From positions 2,505,001 to 2,569,000 of the forward strand of contig NC_089433.1 in the NCBI RefSeq assembly GCF_026210795.1: a stretch of DNA of 64,000 nucleotides, read 5' to 3'. Below the pieces are notes generated by a model. The model did not search any database and had not been told where the DNA came from. It worked only from the letters and a program-made list of their open reading frames with translations. Both the position numbers and the translations under genes were made by a program. This stretch comes from Rhizophagus irregularis. Lineage: Eukaryota; Glomeromycota; Glomeromycetes; Glomerales; Glomeraceae. Below, piece after piece: positions 34,950 through 47,200 of the stretch. Position 1 is the first letter of the stretch, and the number at the start of each line of letters is the position of its first letter.

Positions 34950-36749
34950 TAAGGATGGGTCCGCAAATGATTTTCAAATTCCGCAATATTGCGGATTTTG
35001 AAGTTGAATTGCGGTTAGTAGCCCGTAATTCTGCAATTCAGTTTTGGTGTTTTCTTACATACAAAAAACACCAGAACTAATAGGTTTTTTATACAAAAAT
35101 GCTGGACTTTTTTTAATGGCTACAATTATTTTATAATAAAAACCAGCTATTGGTAAAAGGAACTATTTTGTTTTTTTTCAAAAAGAATATTTTTTAATTT
35201 TTTTTAATAAAAACGCTGGAACTATGGGTTCTGGCGTTTTCTTTTAATTATTTTATATAAAAATGCCGGAACTATAGGTTCCGGCATTTTCTTTTAATTT
35301 ATTTATATAAAACGCTGGAACTATGGGTTCCGGCGTTTTCTTTTGATTTTTTTTATGTAAAAATGCCGGAACTATATAAAACGCCAGAATCTATAGTTCC
35401 GGCGTTTTCTTTTGATTTTTTTTATGTAAAAACGTTGGAACTATAGGTTCCGGCGTTTTCTTTTGATTTTTTTATAAAAACGCTGGAACTAAGGTTCCGG
35501 CGTTTTCTTAAATTTTTTTTAATAAAAACGCCGGAACTAAGCGTTCGGCATTTTCTTTTAATTATTTTATATAAAAACGCAGGAACCTATGAGTTCCGGC
35601 GTTTTCTTTGATTTTTTTATATGAAAAAACGCCGTAGAACAAGGTTCTTTGGCGCTTTTTAATTTATTTATATAAAAACGCCAGAACTATGGGTTCGCAT
35701 TTTCTTTTAATTTTTTATGTAAAAACGCCGGAACTATAGGTTCCGGCGCTTTTTGAATTTTTTTATGTAAAAACGCCGGAACTATAAGTTCCAGCGTTTC
35801 TTTGAATTTTTTTATAAAAACGCCGGAACTATAGGTTCCGGCATTTTCTTTTGAATTTTTTTTATGTAAAAACGCCGGAACTATAGGTTCCGGCGTTTTC
35901 TTTTGAATTTTTTTTATGTAAAAACGCCGGAACTATAGGTTCTGGCGTTTTCTTTTAATTTTTTTATGAAAAACGCCGGAACTAAGGTTCCGGCGTTTTC
36001 TTTTAGTTTTTTTTAATAAAAACGCCGGAACTAAGCGTTCCAGCATTTTCTTTTAATTTTTTTTTAATAAAAACGCCAAAACTAAGCGTTCCAGCGTTTT
36101 CTTTTGATTTTTTTTTAATAAAAATGCCGGAACATGGCGTTCCGGCGTTTTCTTTTAATTTTTTTAATAAAAAACGCCGGAACTAAGTTAAGTTCCGGCG
36201 TTTTCTTTTTTTAATTTTTTTTAATAAAAACGCCGGAACAGGCGTTCCGGCGTTTTCTTTTAATTTTATTATGTAAAAACGCCAGAACTATGAGTTCCAG
36301 CGTTTTCTTTAAATTTTTTTAATAAAAACGCCAGAACTATAGGTTCCGGCGTTTTCTTTAAATTTTTTTTAATTAAAACGCTGGAACTATAAGTTCTGGC
36401 GGTTTCTTTTAATTTTTTTTTATGTAAAAACGCCGGAACTATAGGTTCCGGCGGTTTCTTTTAAATTTTTTTTAATTAAAACGCCAGAACTATAGGTTCC
36501 AGCGTTTTTTTTAATTTTTTTTTATGTAAAATAATTTCTTTTATTATTAATAATAAATAGAAATATTTTTTTTTAGTAGTAATTATATTTTATTAAAAAA
36601 AAGAAAGTTTTTTTTGCGGAATATTTGCGGGATTGCGGATAATTGCGGATTTGCGGATTTGCGGATTTTTAGATTTAAAAATCCGCAATGTTCCGCAATA
36701 CCGTAAATCACAATTATTCCGCAATTACATATTTGCGGCACCATCCTTA
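34950..36749. mobile_element. Non-autonomous hAT-like element carrying a hairpin array, 1800 bp
   Basis: Ends are TAAGGATGGGTCCGCAAAT and, at the right inverted, TAAGGATGGTGCCGCAAAT. A perfect 8-bp duplication ATATGTAA flanks it (34942-34949 and 36750-36757). Inside the ends are TTGCGGAT/ATCCGCAA satellite arms, and between them an array of roughly 26 short palindromic units (35205-36510). It has no ORF. It landed on the target duplication of the preceding element, so it is the later of the two. Confidence 0.88.
35205..36510. repeat. Array of about 26 hairpin units, around 50 bp each
   Basis: Each unit reads AAAACGCCGGAACTATAG followed by its inverse GTTCCGGCGTTTTC, then a T-rich spacer (TTTTAATTTTTTTTATGT-like) of about 15-20 bases. 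The stems are GC-richer than everything around them. Units differ by scattered substitutions, with paired changes in some stems, for example CTGG/CCAG variants. One unit near 35356-35410 is a compound of two. Confidence 0.9.
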
Positions 36750-37351
36750 ATATGTAAGTATAAATTTTCATTAGAATTATTTATAATAAATGTTATTAAT
36801 TTTACTTTCTATTTAATAGATTTAATAGCATAAATCAAAGTCTTTAAATATTTCTTGTTACAAGATTTGGATCTTCAAGTAATAAAAGAGTAGTAGAATA
36901 CAGTTTGAATGATGAAATTTTTACTTGTACATGTGGATATATGGCTTTTTCTGAAATAATTTGCCGTCACATTCTTCGTGTTGCTACACAATTAAACATT
37001 GATTCATTTTCTAAAAAGATGTATCCTTCACGCTGGTATAAGAATCCTAATAAATCTGAAATGATACAAATTTACCAATCATTTTACAAACATAAACCTT
37101 TGCATGATTTGCAAGATCAATTAATAATAGAACAGCCCACAGCTAGAACAGGATTATAAATATAAACTTAATCGTACAATTTGGAAATTACAATGATTTG
37201 TTAATAATGACATAATAAAGATACCACAAAATATAAAGCCAAAAGGTGGCGTACATTCAAATAAAAGGAAAAAATCTGGTATAGAAATTAATTCTCAAAG
37301 AAAAAAATCAAAAAAACTAAAGGTAAAGATTTTAATACATATATTCTTTAT

Positions 37352-38277
37352 TAGAGCTCCGAACAGGTCAGCCAAATTCAGGTAACCTGACCTGACCTGA
37401 CCTGAAATTCAGGCCAGGTATGAAGATTGACCTGACCTGATATACTGTTGACCTGAAACTATTGATTCTACTATATAATAAAAGTGAGTTGCAGTATTGC
37501 GATTCACTTTTTTATAAAGATTCTATATAAAAAAAGTGAGTTGCGGTATTGCGATTCACTTTTTTATATAGATTCTATATAAAAAAAGTGAGTTGCGGTA
37601 TTGCGATTCACTTTTTTATATTGATTTTATATAATAAAAGTGAGTTGCGATATTGCGATTCACTTTTTATATAGATTCTATATAAAAAAAGTGAGTTGTG
37701 GTATTGTGATTCACTTTTTTATATTGATTTTATATAATAAAAGTGAGTTGCGATATTGCGATTCACTTTTTTATATAGATTCTATATAAAAAAAGTGAGT
37801 TGCGGTATTGCGATTCACTTTTTTATATTGATTTTATATAATAAAAGTGAGTTGCGGTATTGCGATTCACTTTTTTATATTAATTCTATATAAAAAAAGT
37901 GAATTGCAGTATTGGGATTCGCTTTTTTATATGATTTTAATATAAAAATGTTGAATCGCAATATTTCGAGAAAAAATGTTGCGAAAACGTTTTTTTCATA
38001 ATATTATATTAAAAAAATGTTTCGTAACGTTTTTTTTTGATATTTCAATAATAACGTTGCAAAAACGTTTTTTTTCATAATATTTTATTAAAAAAAAAAA
38101 GTTTTGTACCGTTTTTTTTCAATACTTTAATAAAAATAGTCCTGAAATTTTTCAGGTTTCAGGTCAGGTCAGGTCAAACAGACAACCTGATATAACCTGA
38201 CCTGACCTGACCTAAAAAAAAATTTCAGGTCAGGTTTATCAATTAACCTGACCTGACCTGATCCATTCAGAACTCTA
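37352..38277. mobile_element. Non-autonomous hAT-like element with hairpin array, 926 bp
   Basis: A perfect 8-bp duplication TTCTTTAT flanks it (37344-37351 and 38278-38285). Ends are TAGAGCTCCGAACAGGTC and TAGAGTTCTGAATGGATC (inverse). CAGGTCAGGTC satellite arms enclose eight or nine units of AAAAGTGAGTTGCGGTATTG with the inverse CGATTCACTTTT (37480-37930). It sits in an intron of the MULE-RTC4 gene and is the sister of 34322-34942. Confidence 0.9.
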
Positions 38278-38731
38278 TTCTTTATTTTCAAAACTATAAA
38301 AAAATAATTTCTTGTTAATAATACATAGGAGAAAGATTCTAATAAAAACAAAAAAAATATTATAGTAAGAAATTCATTATGATAATTTTTTTATCTATTT
38401 CAGATTGTTAATAAAGGAAACTCAAGTAGCAATGATGAAAATATTAACTCTATTACAGTAAATAATTATAATTCCACTTTCTTTTGATTATTTATAAAAA
38501 TCAGTTGGTGTTATAATTTATTTAACAAAACTCAAAATTTTATTATAAAGATACCTGAAATATGTCCTTATTGTGATGAAAGTTACCATCTCCTTTGCCT
38601 AATAAGTTAAAGGATTTGTTTATGAATTTTCAAGGAAAAAGTTTAAAAGCCGTAGAGCAATTTGAATTTTGTCATGCTCATATAGGAGAAATGCAAATCA
38701 TTTCAGATGGTATTAAAAAAGGTTATCCAAC

Positions 38732-39562
38732 TAGAAATGCGATCCAGATGAAATTTTACAATCTGTGATCTTCCTGGATCAATCCGGATTATCATAGGAT
38801 TAAATCTGGATAATCTAAATTAACTATTTTTGGGTAGCTCAGTACTTAACGATCGTATAAAGATGCACTATAACTCATTCAAATCGTTACAATGAGACGA
38901 TTTGAATAAGCTATAATACATCTCTGTACGATCACTGGATGTCGAGATAATTGGCAAAATGTGAAACATCAGCATTTTTATTTTATAATTATGCAAAATT
39001 TTACGTTTTGCCAAATATCTCGGCATCTAGTGATCGTACTGAGATGCACAATAGCTCATTCGAATCGTCTCAATGCAATGATTTGAATGAGCTACTGTGC
39101 ATCCTGTACGATCGTTGGATGCCAAGATATTCAGAAAACTGTCAAAAATCGGTAGTATTATAAATAAAAAATGCCGATTTTTGTATAGGGATGTACTGTA
39201 GTTCATTCGAATCGTTGCATTAAGACGATTTGAATGAGCTATTGTGCATCTCTGTACGATCACTGGATGCTGAGATATTTGGCAAACCGTGAAATTTTGC
39301 ATAATCGTAAAATGAAAATGCTAATGTTTGACATTTTGCCGAATATCTTGGCATCCAGTGATTGTACAGAGATGCACAATAGCTCATTCAAATCGTCTCA
39401 TTATGACGATTCGAATGAGCTATTGTGCATCTCTGTACGATTATTAGATGCTGTTTCAGATTAAAATAGATATCTTTAATCCATCTGAATGCATCCATTA
39501 TTTGTTCGGATCAGATGGATTGGTGGATGATTTGAATTTTCAAATTTTAGATCACATCTCCA
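38732..39562. mobile_element. Non-autonomous hAT-like element with inverted modules, 831 bp
   Basis: A perfect 8-bp duplication TATCCAAC lies at 38724-38731 and 39563-39570, and removing the element restores the RTC4-like reading KKGYPT-VIDF. Ends are imperfect: TAGAAATGCGATCC against TGGAGATGTGATC. The interior has at least four inverted modules of GATGCACAATAGCTCATTCG and its inverse around a GTCTCAATGAGAC-like core, each next to GATCACTGGATGC. No ORF. Confidence 0.82.
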
Positions 39563-39570
39563 TATCCAAC

Positions 39571-39995
39571 AGTGATAGATTTCAAAAGAATTGAAAATTT
39601 CAGTACTGATCTATTGGATATTTGTAAAAAGAAAGCCAAAAGCTTTTATCGTGATAATTTTATGAGAGAATATTATGATAAAGTAAAAAACAAAATTAAT
39701 TCACCTATGAGTCTTATGAGCCAAATTGAAAGTTTTCAGGTAATTTTGAATTTTTTTTATTATATTAATACTAGCCGTTAACCTGTTGCTTTGCAATGGT
39801 ATATATATATATAAAAAAACGTGATCTGCATGTAACAATTAATTCTGGCCAGAATTATGTGATCAGTGCAGAAATTTCCTTTTTTGGAGTATTTGTGAAA
39901 CCAAATTCCCCCATTTCTGTGGGAAGTAAAATTTCTTTTTTTAAAAGTTCATATAATGTCATGTGACAAAGTGCCCAATGGAATTGATGTTATGC
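39571..39995. other. Last RTC4-like exon and following non-coding stretch
   Basis: 39571-39737 encodes VIDFKRIENFSTDLLDICKK, then KSFYRDNFMREYYDKVKNK and ends at CAG/GTAATT, a splice donor. The remainder up to the P-like element has no recognisable gene. It includes AATTCTGGCCAGAATTA at about 39841-39857, a word that recurs elsewhere in the window. Confidence 0.5.
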
Positions 39996-42900
39996 CTAGG
40001 GGTTAGATAAATAAACGGGGGGCCAACTCATAGGTTACACAGACTGATCAATAATAACCAGAACTGTCACCATATGTAATTTTATAAGTAACCTTATTAA
40101 AGTATGATCGTATTCATGTTTAAGATGAAAAATCAATTGATAATCATTATAATCCATGAAAAAAAAATAATTGATCGGTAATAAAGAAACGCGAAACTAT
40201 CTGAAAATATAATTTTTTGTCAAAGTTTCGTGTTTATTTACTTTAAAAAATTTGATCGGCGGTTTAATACATCTAAAATACATAGAAAATTTAGCTACAA
40301 CTTGAAAATGTTAGGCATTAAAGGTTAGAAAAGCACAACTTTTATATTTTTTAAATAATATTAACATTTTTTATTAAAAAGTTTCAAAAAAAACGCGCAA
40401 TTAATATAAACGAGAATAGTATTGATTTGCCAATACCAAAGCAGCAAAAAAAAGCAGAAGCATTACAAGATCTTGTACGTACTAAGCCTAACCTTAAAGG
40501 AAAAATGGTATATTTTTTTCCAACATTAGATAAATATTTTGAAGGTGTGCTTATGTATGAAGTAAAGGATAAGAAAGCATATGTATATAGCGTCAAAGAT
40601 AATCGCAAATTTGACACATTTTCCAAATGGATAGATTATTTGGAAAACCGAGGATATTTTAAAGGACGTAAGTCTGCTACAGCAACCATTTTTTTGGAAG
40701 CAAATCCTACAAGTCCGTCAATTGCATCTATTTTATCTACATCAAATTCATTATATTGGAAAACATCATTGTTAATAAACATCACAGATATTCTTTCATC
40801 AATTCAAGAAAAAGTTAAACCGGGAGGAGAGTTTTCTGGAACTGCAATACGAAAAATTAGTGAAGGTCTTGAACTTCATTTTTTCAAAGAAGAAAAATCA
40901 GAAAAAAAGCTATTGATTCTAACTAAGAGTGATTTATATAGATATGAAGTTTATATATTTGATCAAATAGTAAAAGAAAAATATCTTCCTTTTCCAACCA
41001 AAGAAATGAAAAGAACTCTTGATGAAATAATTAATTTTATTAGATATGTTTTTTCTGTTAGTATTTGTTATGGACAAAGTACTGCTGGTAATTAATTATT
41101 ATTTTTTATTTTTTATTTATTTATATACGTAAATTTTATTTGATAATTTTTATTCAAAGGTTTTGAACAAGTAACACATATTCGGGGTACTCAACTAGTT
41201 AACAATAATAAAGATCATACTCCTTTTGCTTTAATGGAACGGATTGGTCAACCTGATAAGGTATATAGAAGAATAGATTGTATACTTGTAATAACAGAAA
41301 AAAATATATGCAAAAATTGTGCAAAATTACGAAAAACTTTACAAAAAATTCAACAAAGAATTTTGTCTGGAACAAACTCAATAAAAGTAACACATGCATC
41401 AAAAGAAACTCTTATAAAAAAGGTTAGCCAACAGAGAAAGATTATTAAAGAACAAAATAATATAATTATTGATTTAAAAGATCATTTAAAAGAAAAAATT
41501 GAAAGGGAAGAAGAAGAAGCATCAGGTGAAATTGCAAATATTGTTCATACTGTTACTAAAGGTATTATTAACAAAGATATAAATATTTCTGCTTTTCATC
41601 CTATTTTTCAAGAACTTATTCGTATTCAAACTGAAAAACCAAATGGAACAAGATATCATCCAATGTAAGGTTAATTAAAATGATATTAAATATGAAAAAT
41701 ATCTTATATTTTTAATTTTTTAGGTTTTTACGTCAGGCTATATCTGTATATAGTAGATCAGGTCATGCAGCTTATAATGCAATGAAAACAATTATGCGTT
41801 TACCATCAATTTCAACACTTAAAAGTTATATTAACGAAAGTGAATAAAAATCAGGCTGGCAAGATAAAATTGCTAATCAAATATTAGCTAATTTGACAAT
41901 AAATAAAATTTGGGGATATGGAAGAGTGGGATTTTTTTCTCATGATTCTTTTAAAATTCAAAAAGGTAAAAATTATTATTATTTTTAAATTTTTTCAATA
42001 ATTTATATTTAATTATTTAATTTGATAAAAATAGGTCTTCTTTGGAGTCAACGTAAAAATTGTTATGTTGGTTATTTGGATTTTGAAAATGAAATGCAAG
42101 AGTATGAGATGTTTGCTATGCAATGTAAACAAGAAATAGAATCAATATCAATAGAAGATAATTTTACATCAAGTAATAAACAAAAATTTGGACTTGCAAC
42201 CCAAGTTCATCAAATTGTTTGGCATTCAATAACACATAATTTTGCATTTCCCATATCTTATTATGGTATTAATAATATATTAGTACATAATTTAAATACA
42301 TTACTTTTTAATCTTGCAGCAAAATTAGAGTGTATAGGTATATATACATGTGGATCAATTTGTGATGGAGCAGGAGAAAATAGAATTCATATTAAAAGTT
42401 TTGATTGGTATGCATCAAAATGGACTTGTGGTGATATTGTAGAAGTTAATTTTAATAAAGATAAAACATCTTTTTATGCAGCAAAAATTATAAATAGTAA
42501 TTTTAAAAAAACAAAATTTACTGTATGTCAACTTGATTGTAATAATCCTAAAAATATTGAAATTGAACGAAATTTTATTCGTCCACCAATGCCTTCAAAA
42601 TTGAAATGGAATGTCAATGAAATATGCGAATTTAGAAATCCAGATGATAATAAATGGTACTTAGGAAAAATTATTGAGTTTGATCCAGTTGAAACAACAT
42701 TATCTGTAGAAATTATAGAAGGAATATATGCAAAAAAGGGATGGAAAGTTTTTAGTTATCATATTAGTAAGTTTCTTAGACCTGTTTATAATAATCAAGA
42801 AATTTTAGTAAATTATAAAACAATCAATCCTATTACAGGAGAAGAGTGGTTTTTTATTAGTGATCCAACACATGTTTTTAAAAAACTTAGAAACAACATA

Positions 42901-43319
42901 TCAAAAAGTCATACAGGTGAAAAAAATGCAAGAGAAATAATGTTTAATAAAAAGGAAATTAGTTGGAAACATATAAAAGGTGTATATGAATATACAAATA
43001 AACATGCAACTGCTAAAGCTACCAAACTTACAAAATGACATATATGGCTTACTTCATGGAGTAAGACACAGGTCGAAGGGGCACCATTGTCCAAAATTCA
43101 AAAAATGCAAATTCCCCATTTTTCTGGAAAATGGTGGGAAATTGTGGAAAATGCTACATTACGCTGAGCAATTTTTTGGAATAGCATTGTTACAACATTG
43201 TCCGATTTAGCAAATCTTATGAAATTTTGGGAAAATGCTACATTACACCTCAAATGTAACATTTCGTAACATTGTTATAACATTGTCAATTAAATCAAAT
43301 TTTGCTTTTTTTTTGTCAA

Positions 43320-44040
43320 ATGGTGCATTTTTATGAAAATTCCGCATTTTGCCACCAATGTAATATCATTGTAACAACATTTCATAACATTGTTATAGCA
43401 TTGTCAATTAAAATCTAATTTTGCTTTTTTTTTGTCAAATATTCCGATTTTCTGCCAAATGGTACATTTTTTATGAAAATTCCACATTTTGCCACCAATG
43501 TAATATCATTGTAACAACATTTCATAACATTGTTATAACATTGTCAATTAAAATCTAATTTTGCTTTTTTTTGTCAAATATTCCGATTTTCTGCCAAATG
43601 GTACATTTTTATGAAAATTCCACATTTTGCCACCAATGTAATATCATTGTAACAACATTTCATAACATTGTTATAACATTGTCAATTAAAATCTAATTTT
43701 GCTTTTTTTTTGTCAAATATTCTGATTTTCTGCCAAATGGTACATTTTTTATGAAAATTCCACATTTTGCCACCAATGTAATATCATTGTAACAACATTT
43801 CATAACATTGTTATAACATTGTCAATTAAAATCTAATTTTGCTTTTTTTTTGTCAAATATTCCGATTTTCTGCCAAATAGTACATTTTTATGAAAATTCC
43901 ACATTTTGCCACCAATGTAATATCATTGTAACAACATTTCATAACATTGTTATAACATTGTCAATTAAAATCTAATTTTGCTTTTTTTTTGTCAAATATT
44001 CCGATTTTCTGCCAAATGGTACATTTTTTATGAAAATTCC
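43320..44040. repeat. Left subterminal tandem repeat, five units of about 139 bp
   Basis: GCCACCAATGTAATATC recurs at 43351, 43491, 43629, 43769 and 43908, each followed by CATTGTAACAACATTTCATA and AACATTGTTATARCATTGTC. Units differ by very few bases, so the array expanded recently. Multiple subterminal motifs are expected for binding by a CACTA accessory protein. Confidence 0.9.
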
Positions 44041-44294
44041 GCATTTTTTAGCAAATTTCATGCAAATTTCATGTTTTTTTGGTCAAATGTTACATTTTTC
44101 GTTAGAATGTTATTTTTTTTCGACACTTTTTTTGCAAAATGTACATTTGTTGACATTTTCTAGAAAGATGTAACATTTTATCGAAAAATTAGATCATTTA
44201 CTAAAAAAATGCGACATTATTTACTGAATATTGAATAATTTGATATAATAATCGGATAATTTCGCAAAAAAAAAAATTATTTATTATGGTAAAT

Positions 44295-47200
44295 TTAAAT
44301 GTGAAATCTTCTATTTAACGGTAAAATGGCCAAGTATTCAGTACGTTTGTATTTAAATTTTGCTGGAACAAATCTACCTAATATGTGATGAACCGGAATT
44401 ATACTATCAACTGAAGAATTAAAAAACTCCTTTTTCCAAAGTTCCGGATCATTCGTAAAATCATCAGAATCTTCGCTGGAAAAAAAAAATCTGTCGCAGC
44501 GGGTTTATACCAATTCACAAAAGCCAAATAATGTTCCGTCGGACCATTCGGAAGATGAACTGTATGTTTGAAATAGAATTGTACCTGGCCGGGATATGTG
44601 TCTATATCATTTCTACGTTATTCTATAAAACGTGCTAAAATATAAGAGCTTCTAATATACCTTTTGGATAATATTGACCCAAAATATTCTGCACCGATGC
44701 GCAATCTGCCACATTGTGTGATATTTCCAGTTACAGCAATGTAATTTTCGGTTGATGAAGAAGGATCTAACTGTGGTCGGCTAAAATTATATTCTTCATA
44801 AGCGCGATTGTAGTAATCAACTAGTAAATCCAAAATATCATCCGGTAATATGACATTCAATTTTATCGGACTTAAAAGTTCTCCAGGATATTCCTCCGTT
44901 CCTGTTACCCTGCCAGAAACCAGCTTTTCGGATATGTCTAAAAATGCCTGTAATTCCTCACTTTCGAGAGATTCATTTTCGTTATCATCAGTTGTATTAT
45001 CATTTAAATCAAGTATTTGAAAAATGGCCTGATGATTTAGAGCCAATGTATTGAATCTTCGTTCAATTTGAGAACTCTGCATCATAAATCGCATAATTTC
45101 CAGTTCAATTTTTCGTCTACTATTAGGTAAACTCCCTGTATAATTGTAAAATCGTAAGTAATAATTCTGAATAATTTGAATAATATTATTGTAAATACCA
45201 ACCAAGAATTCCATTCATCCTTTCAAAGAAGAAACACCAAAATGAGTAAAGAGGACCGTAATCTTTACAACATTTGTTTAAGTGTAATGAAAGATGTAAA
45301 TTTGGTGTTATTGAAACTTCTCCGTAATTCGTTTCGATAAGTTTCAAAATTTCAATTAAATGTTCATGTGCGTCATCTAAATTTTTGATTGTAACAATCC
45401 TTCGGACTAATATAGAACAAGCTTGGCTGAAATGTACTAAGATTTTCCGATCTTCTTGGTCCAAAAAATCCCAAAGAACGACTCTGGCATAAATCATGAA
45501 AAAATTTTTCCATTCGTTAGCTGTTAAATTGGAAAATCCTTCCCCAATATCTATTTTATGAGGAATTCGACCGATTTCTGATGGTGGATGAATATTGTTC
45601 ATGTTTTTTTGAATTTTCGTCAAATCATCCATATTTATTTTACCATGTCCTAACCAAAGCCATTTTACGATAAATGATGCAATTCCTATAAATAAATTAT
45701 GCATCGGGTCTACAGGTAAAAATCGTATCGGATCGAAATAAGACAAACGGAGCATTTCTGACCATCTCGCATGATATTGCTTCGCATGTCTTTTTCTAGC
45801 TTCGTTGCTTTTACATTTTCTCCATTCCAAAGCCATTTCTCGATGACTATTCACGTTTTTAGCAACAAACCATTCGTCAATATCATCCATGCCACTAAAA
45901 TTTCTATTTCTTGCAACCTTTAAGCATCTGTGACAGCTTACATTGGCTGAATAATGGCCACATAATTTTCTAGCAGCTGGTATATCGCAGCAACAAGCAA
46001 TTACTGCGCATTTTATCAATCTTCCGGATAAATGTTCAGAAGTTCTGTCTAATCCCACTCCTTCCCAAAAAGTTTGAAATTGATCAACAATTGGCGCCAA
46101 GTAATGATTTATCTGATGTAGGCTTGGTTCATTAGGGCCTGCATTAATCCTAAAATGAGCATATTTTCGGGTTTAAAGCGCAATTCTCTTGGGAGATTGC
46201 AAATAGCTCCATATATAGCACCAGAACTATGAATTGTCCTTTCAAATGGCTGAAACCAATCGACGTTAATCATAATACCCAAATGATCATCCGCATGTTC
46301 TTTATTAAAAAATCTTTGTTCGTCAGATTCATCATCCACTATTATTCCACTATTTGAGAAATTCTTCCAAATTTCACCATCATATACATCACATAAGACT
46401 CGGTCGTTGACGCTTCTATCGGCCCATAATTTAAGATTTTTTTCAAAGTTTGGCCTTTGATACATTTGTAAAAGTTGCTCTTTTATACTGGGCATCGGAT
46501 AAATTAATAATGGCGCATTAACGACTTTACCATCGTCTAGTTCTTTTTGTTCTGATAATGGAGCATTGCATTGTCGAAGTGAATGATGATTTGGAAATTG
46601 TACATGACCACATTTTTTTATTGCTTTGTGTTGTTGGATTGTGTGTTGTTTAACATCATCTATATTATGTAATTTGTGACATGAAGGACATACGGAAAAT
46701 TTGATAAATTGATGCTTCAATCCTAATTTCTTTCTTGCAGTATACAACGAAGTAGGAAAATCTTTAAAACGATCGTAATTAAAATTTGTTAAAATATGTT
46801 TGATGAATTTAATTAATGTATCGATTGCGGTATCTGCTAGTCGAAACCTAGTTTGATACCTCAAAACAAACACAATTATCCAATCTTCAATATTTTGCAG
46901 ATTTTCATTAATATTGTTTGGAAAATCATAATTCGGTGGAGAGTAATCTTCAAAAATGTTGGTTTCTTCGCCATTATCATCCCCATCATCCCCATCATCC
47001 CCATCATCGTTATCATCCCCATCATCCCATCATCGTTATCATCTCCATCATCCCCATCATCGTTATCATCGCTATCATCCCCATCATCGTTATCATCGCT
47101 ATCATCCCCATCATCGCTATCGCCATAATTATCAGTTTCTTCGTTACTGTCATTGTTATCATCACTGTTATTTATATTTTGCATTTGAGTGTCACGTTCC

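Larger units (their letters stand above)
32285..39737 (+). pseudogene. MULE (FAR1/SWIM) transposase with RTC4-like C-terminal domain, split by insertions
   Basis: The recognisable pieces are as follows. 32285-32612 contains the FAR1-type segment RAKSMNYLMKGYINATTSM. A small exon lies near 34293-34316. 36860-37155 contains the SWIM zinc finger TCTCGYMAFSEIICRHIL (CxC...CxH). A basic linker (KPKGGVHSNKRKKSG) lies at about 37225-37322. An exon at 38404-38457 is followed by an RTC4-like region: CPYCDE at 38563-38580, FCHAHIGEM, then KKGYPT at 38713-38728 continuing as VIDFKRIENF at 39571. The 5' catalytic part is absent. Insertions split it: Tc1 (32639-34244) and four hAT-like elements (34322-34942, 34950-36749, 37352-38277, 38732-39562), mostly inside introns. 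Stops include TAA at 32336-32338, probably from CAA, and at least one frameshift after CPYCDE. It is a dead DNA transposon gene, and fusion to an RTC4-like domain is an inference from order and splice phase. Confidence 0.6.

Noticed and set aside
35205-36510. CRISPR-like regular array
   Set aside because: Units are palindromic with near-constant T-rich spacers, the array lies inside a transposable element with 8-bp duplications, and the genome is eukaryotic.
40384-40626. Minus-strand ORF over the P-like N-terminal exon
   Set aside because: It is the antisense of a coherent plus-strand exon with good splice sites.
44040-44163. Plus-strand ORF rich in Phe (43978-44163)
   Set aside because: It lies in the subterminal repeat of the CACTA element and reads T-rich tandem sequence.
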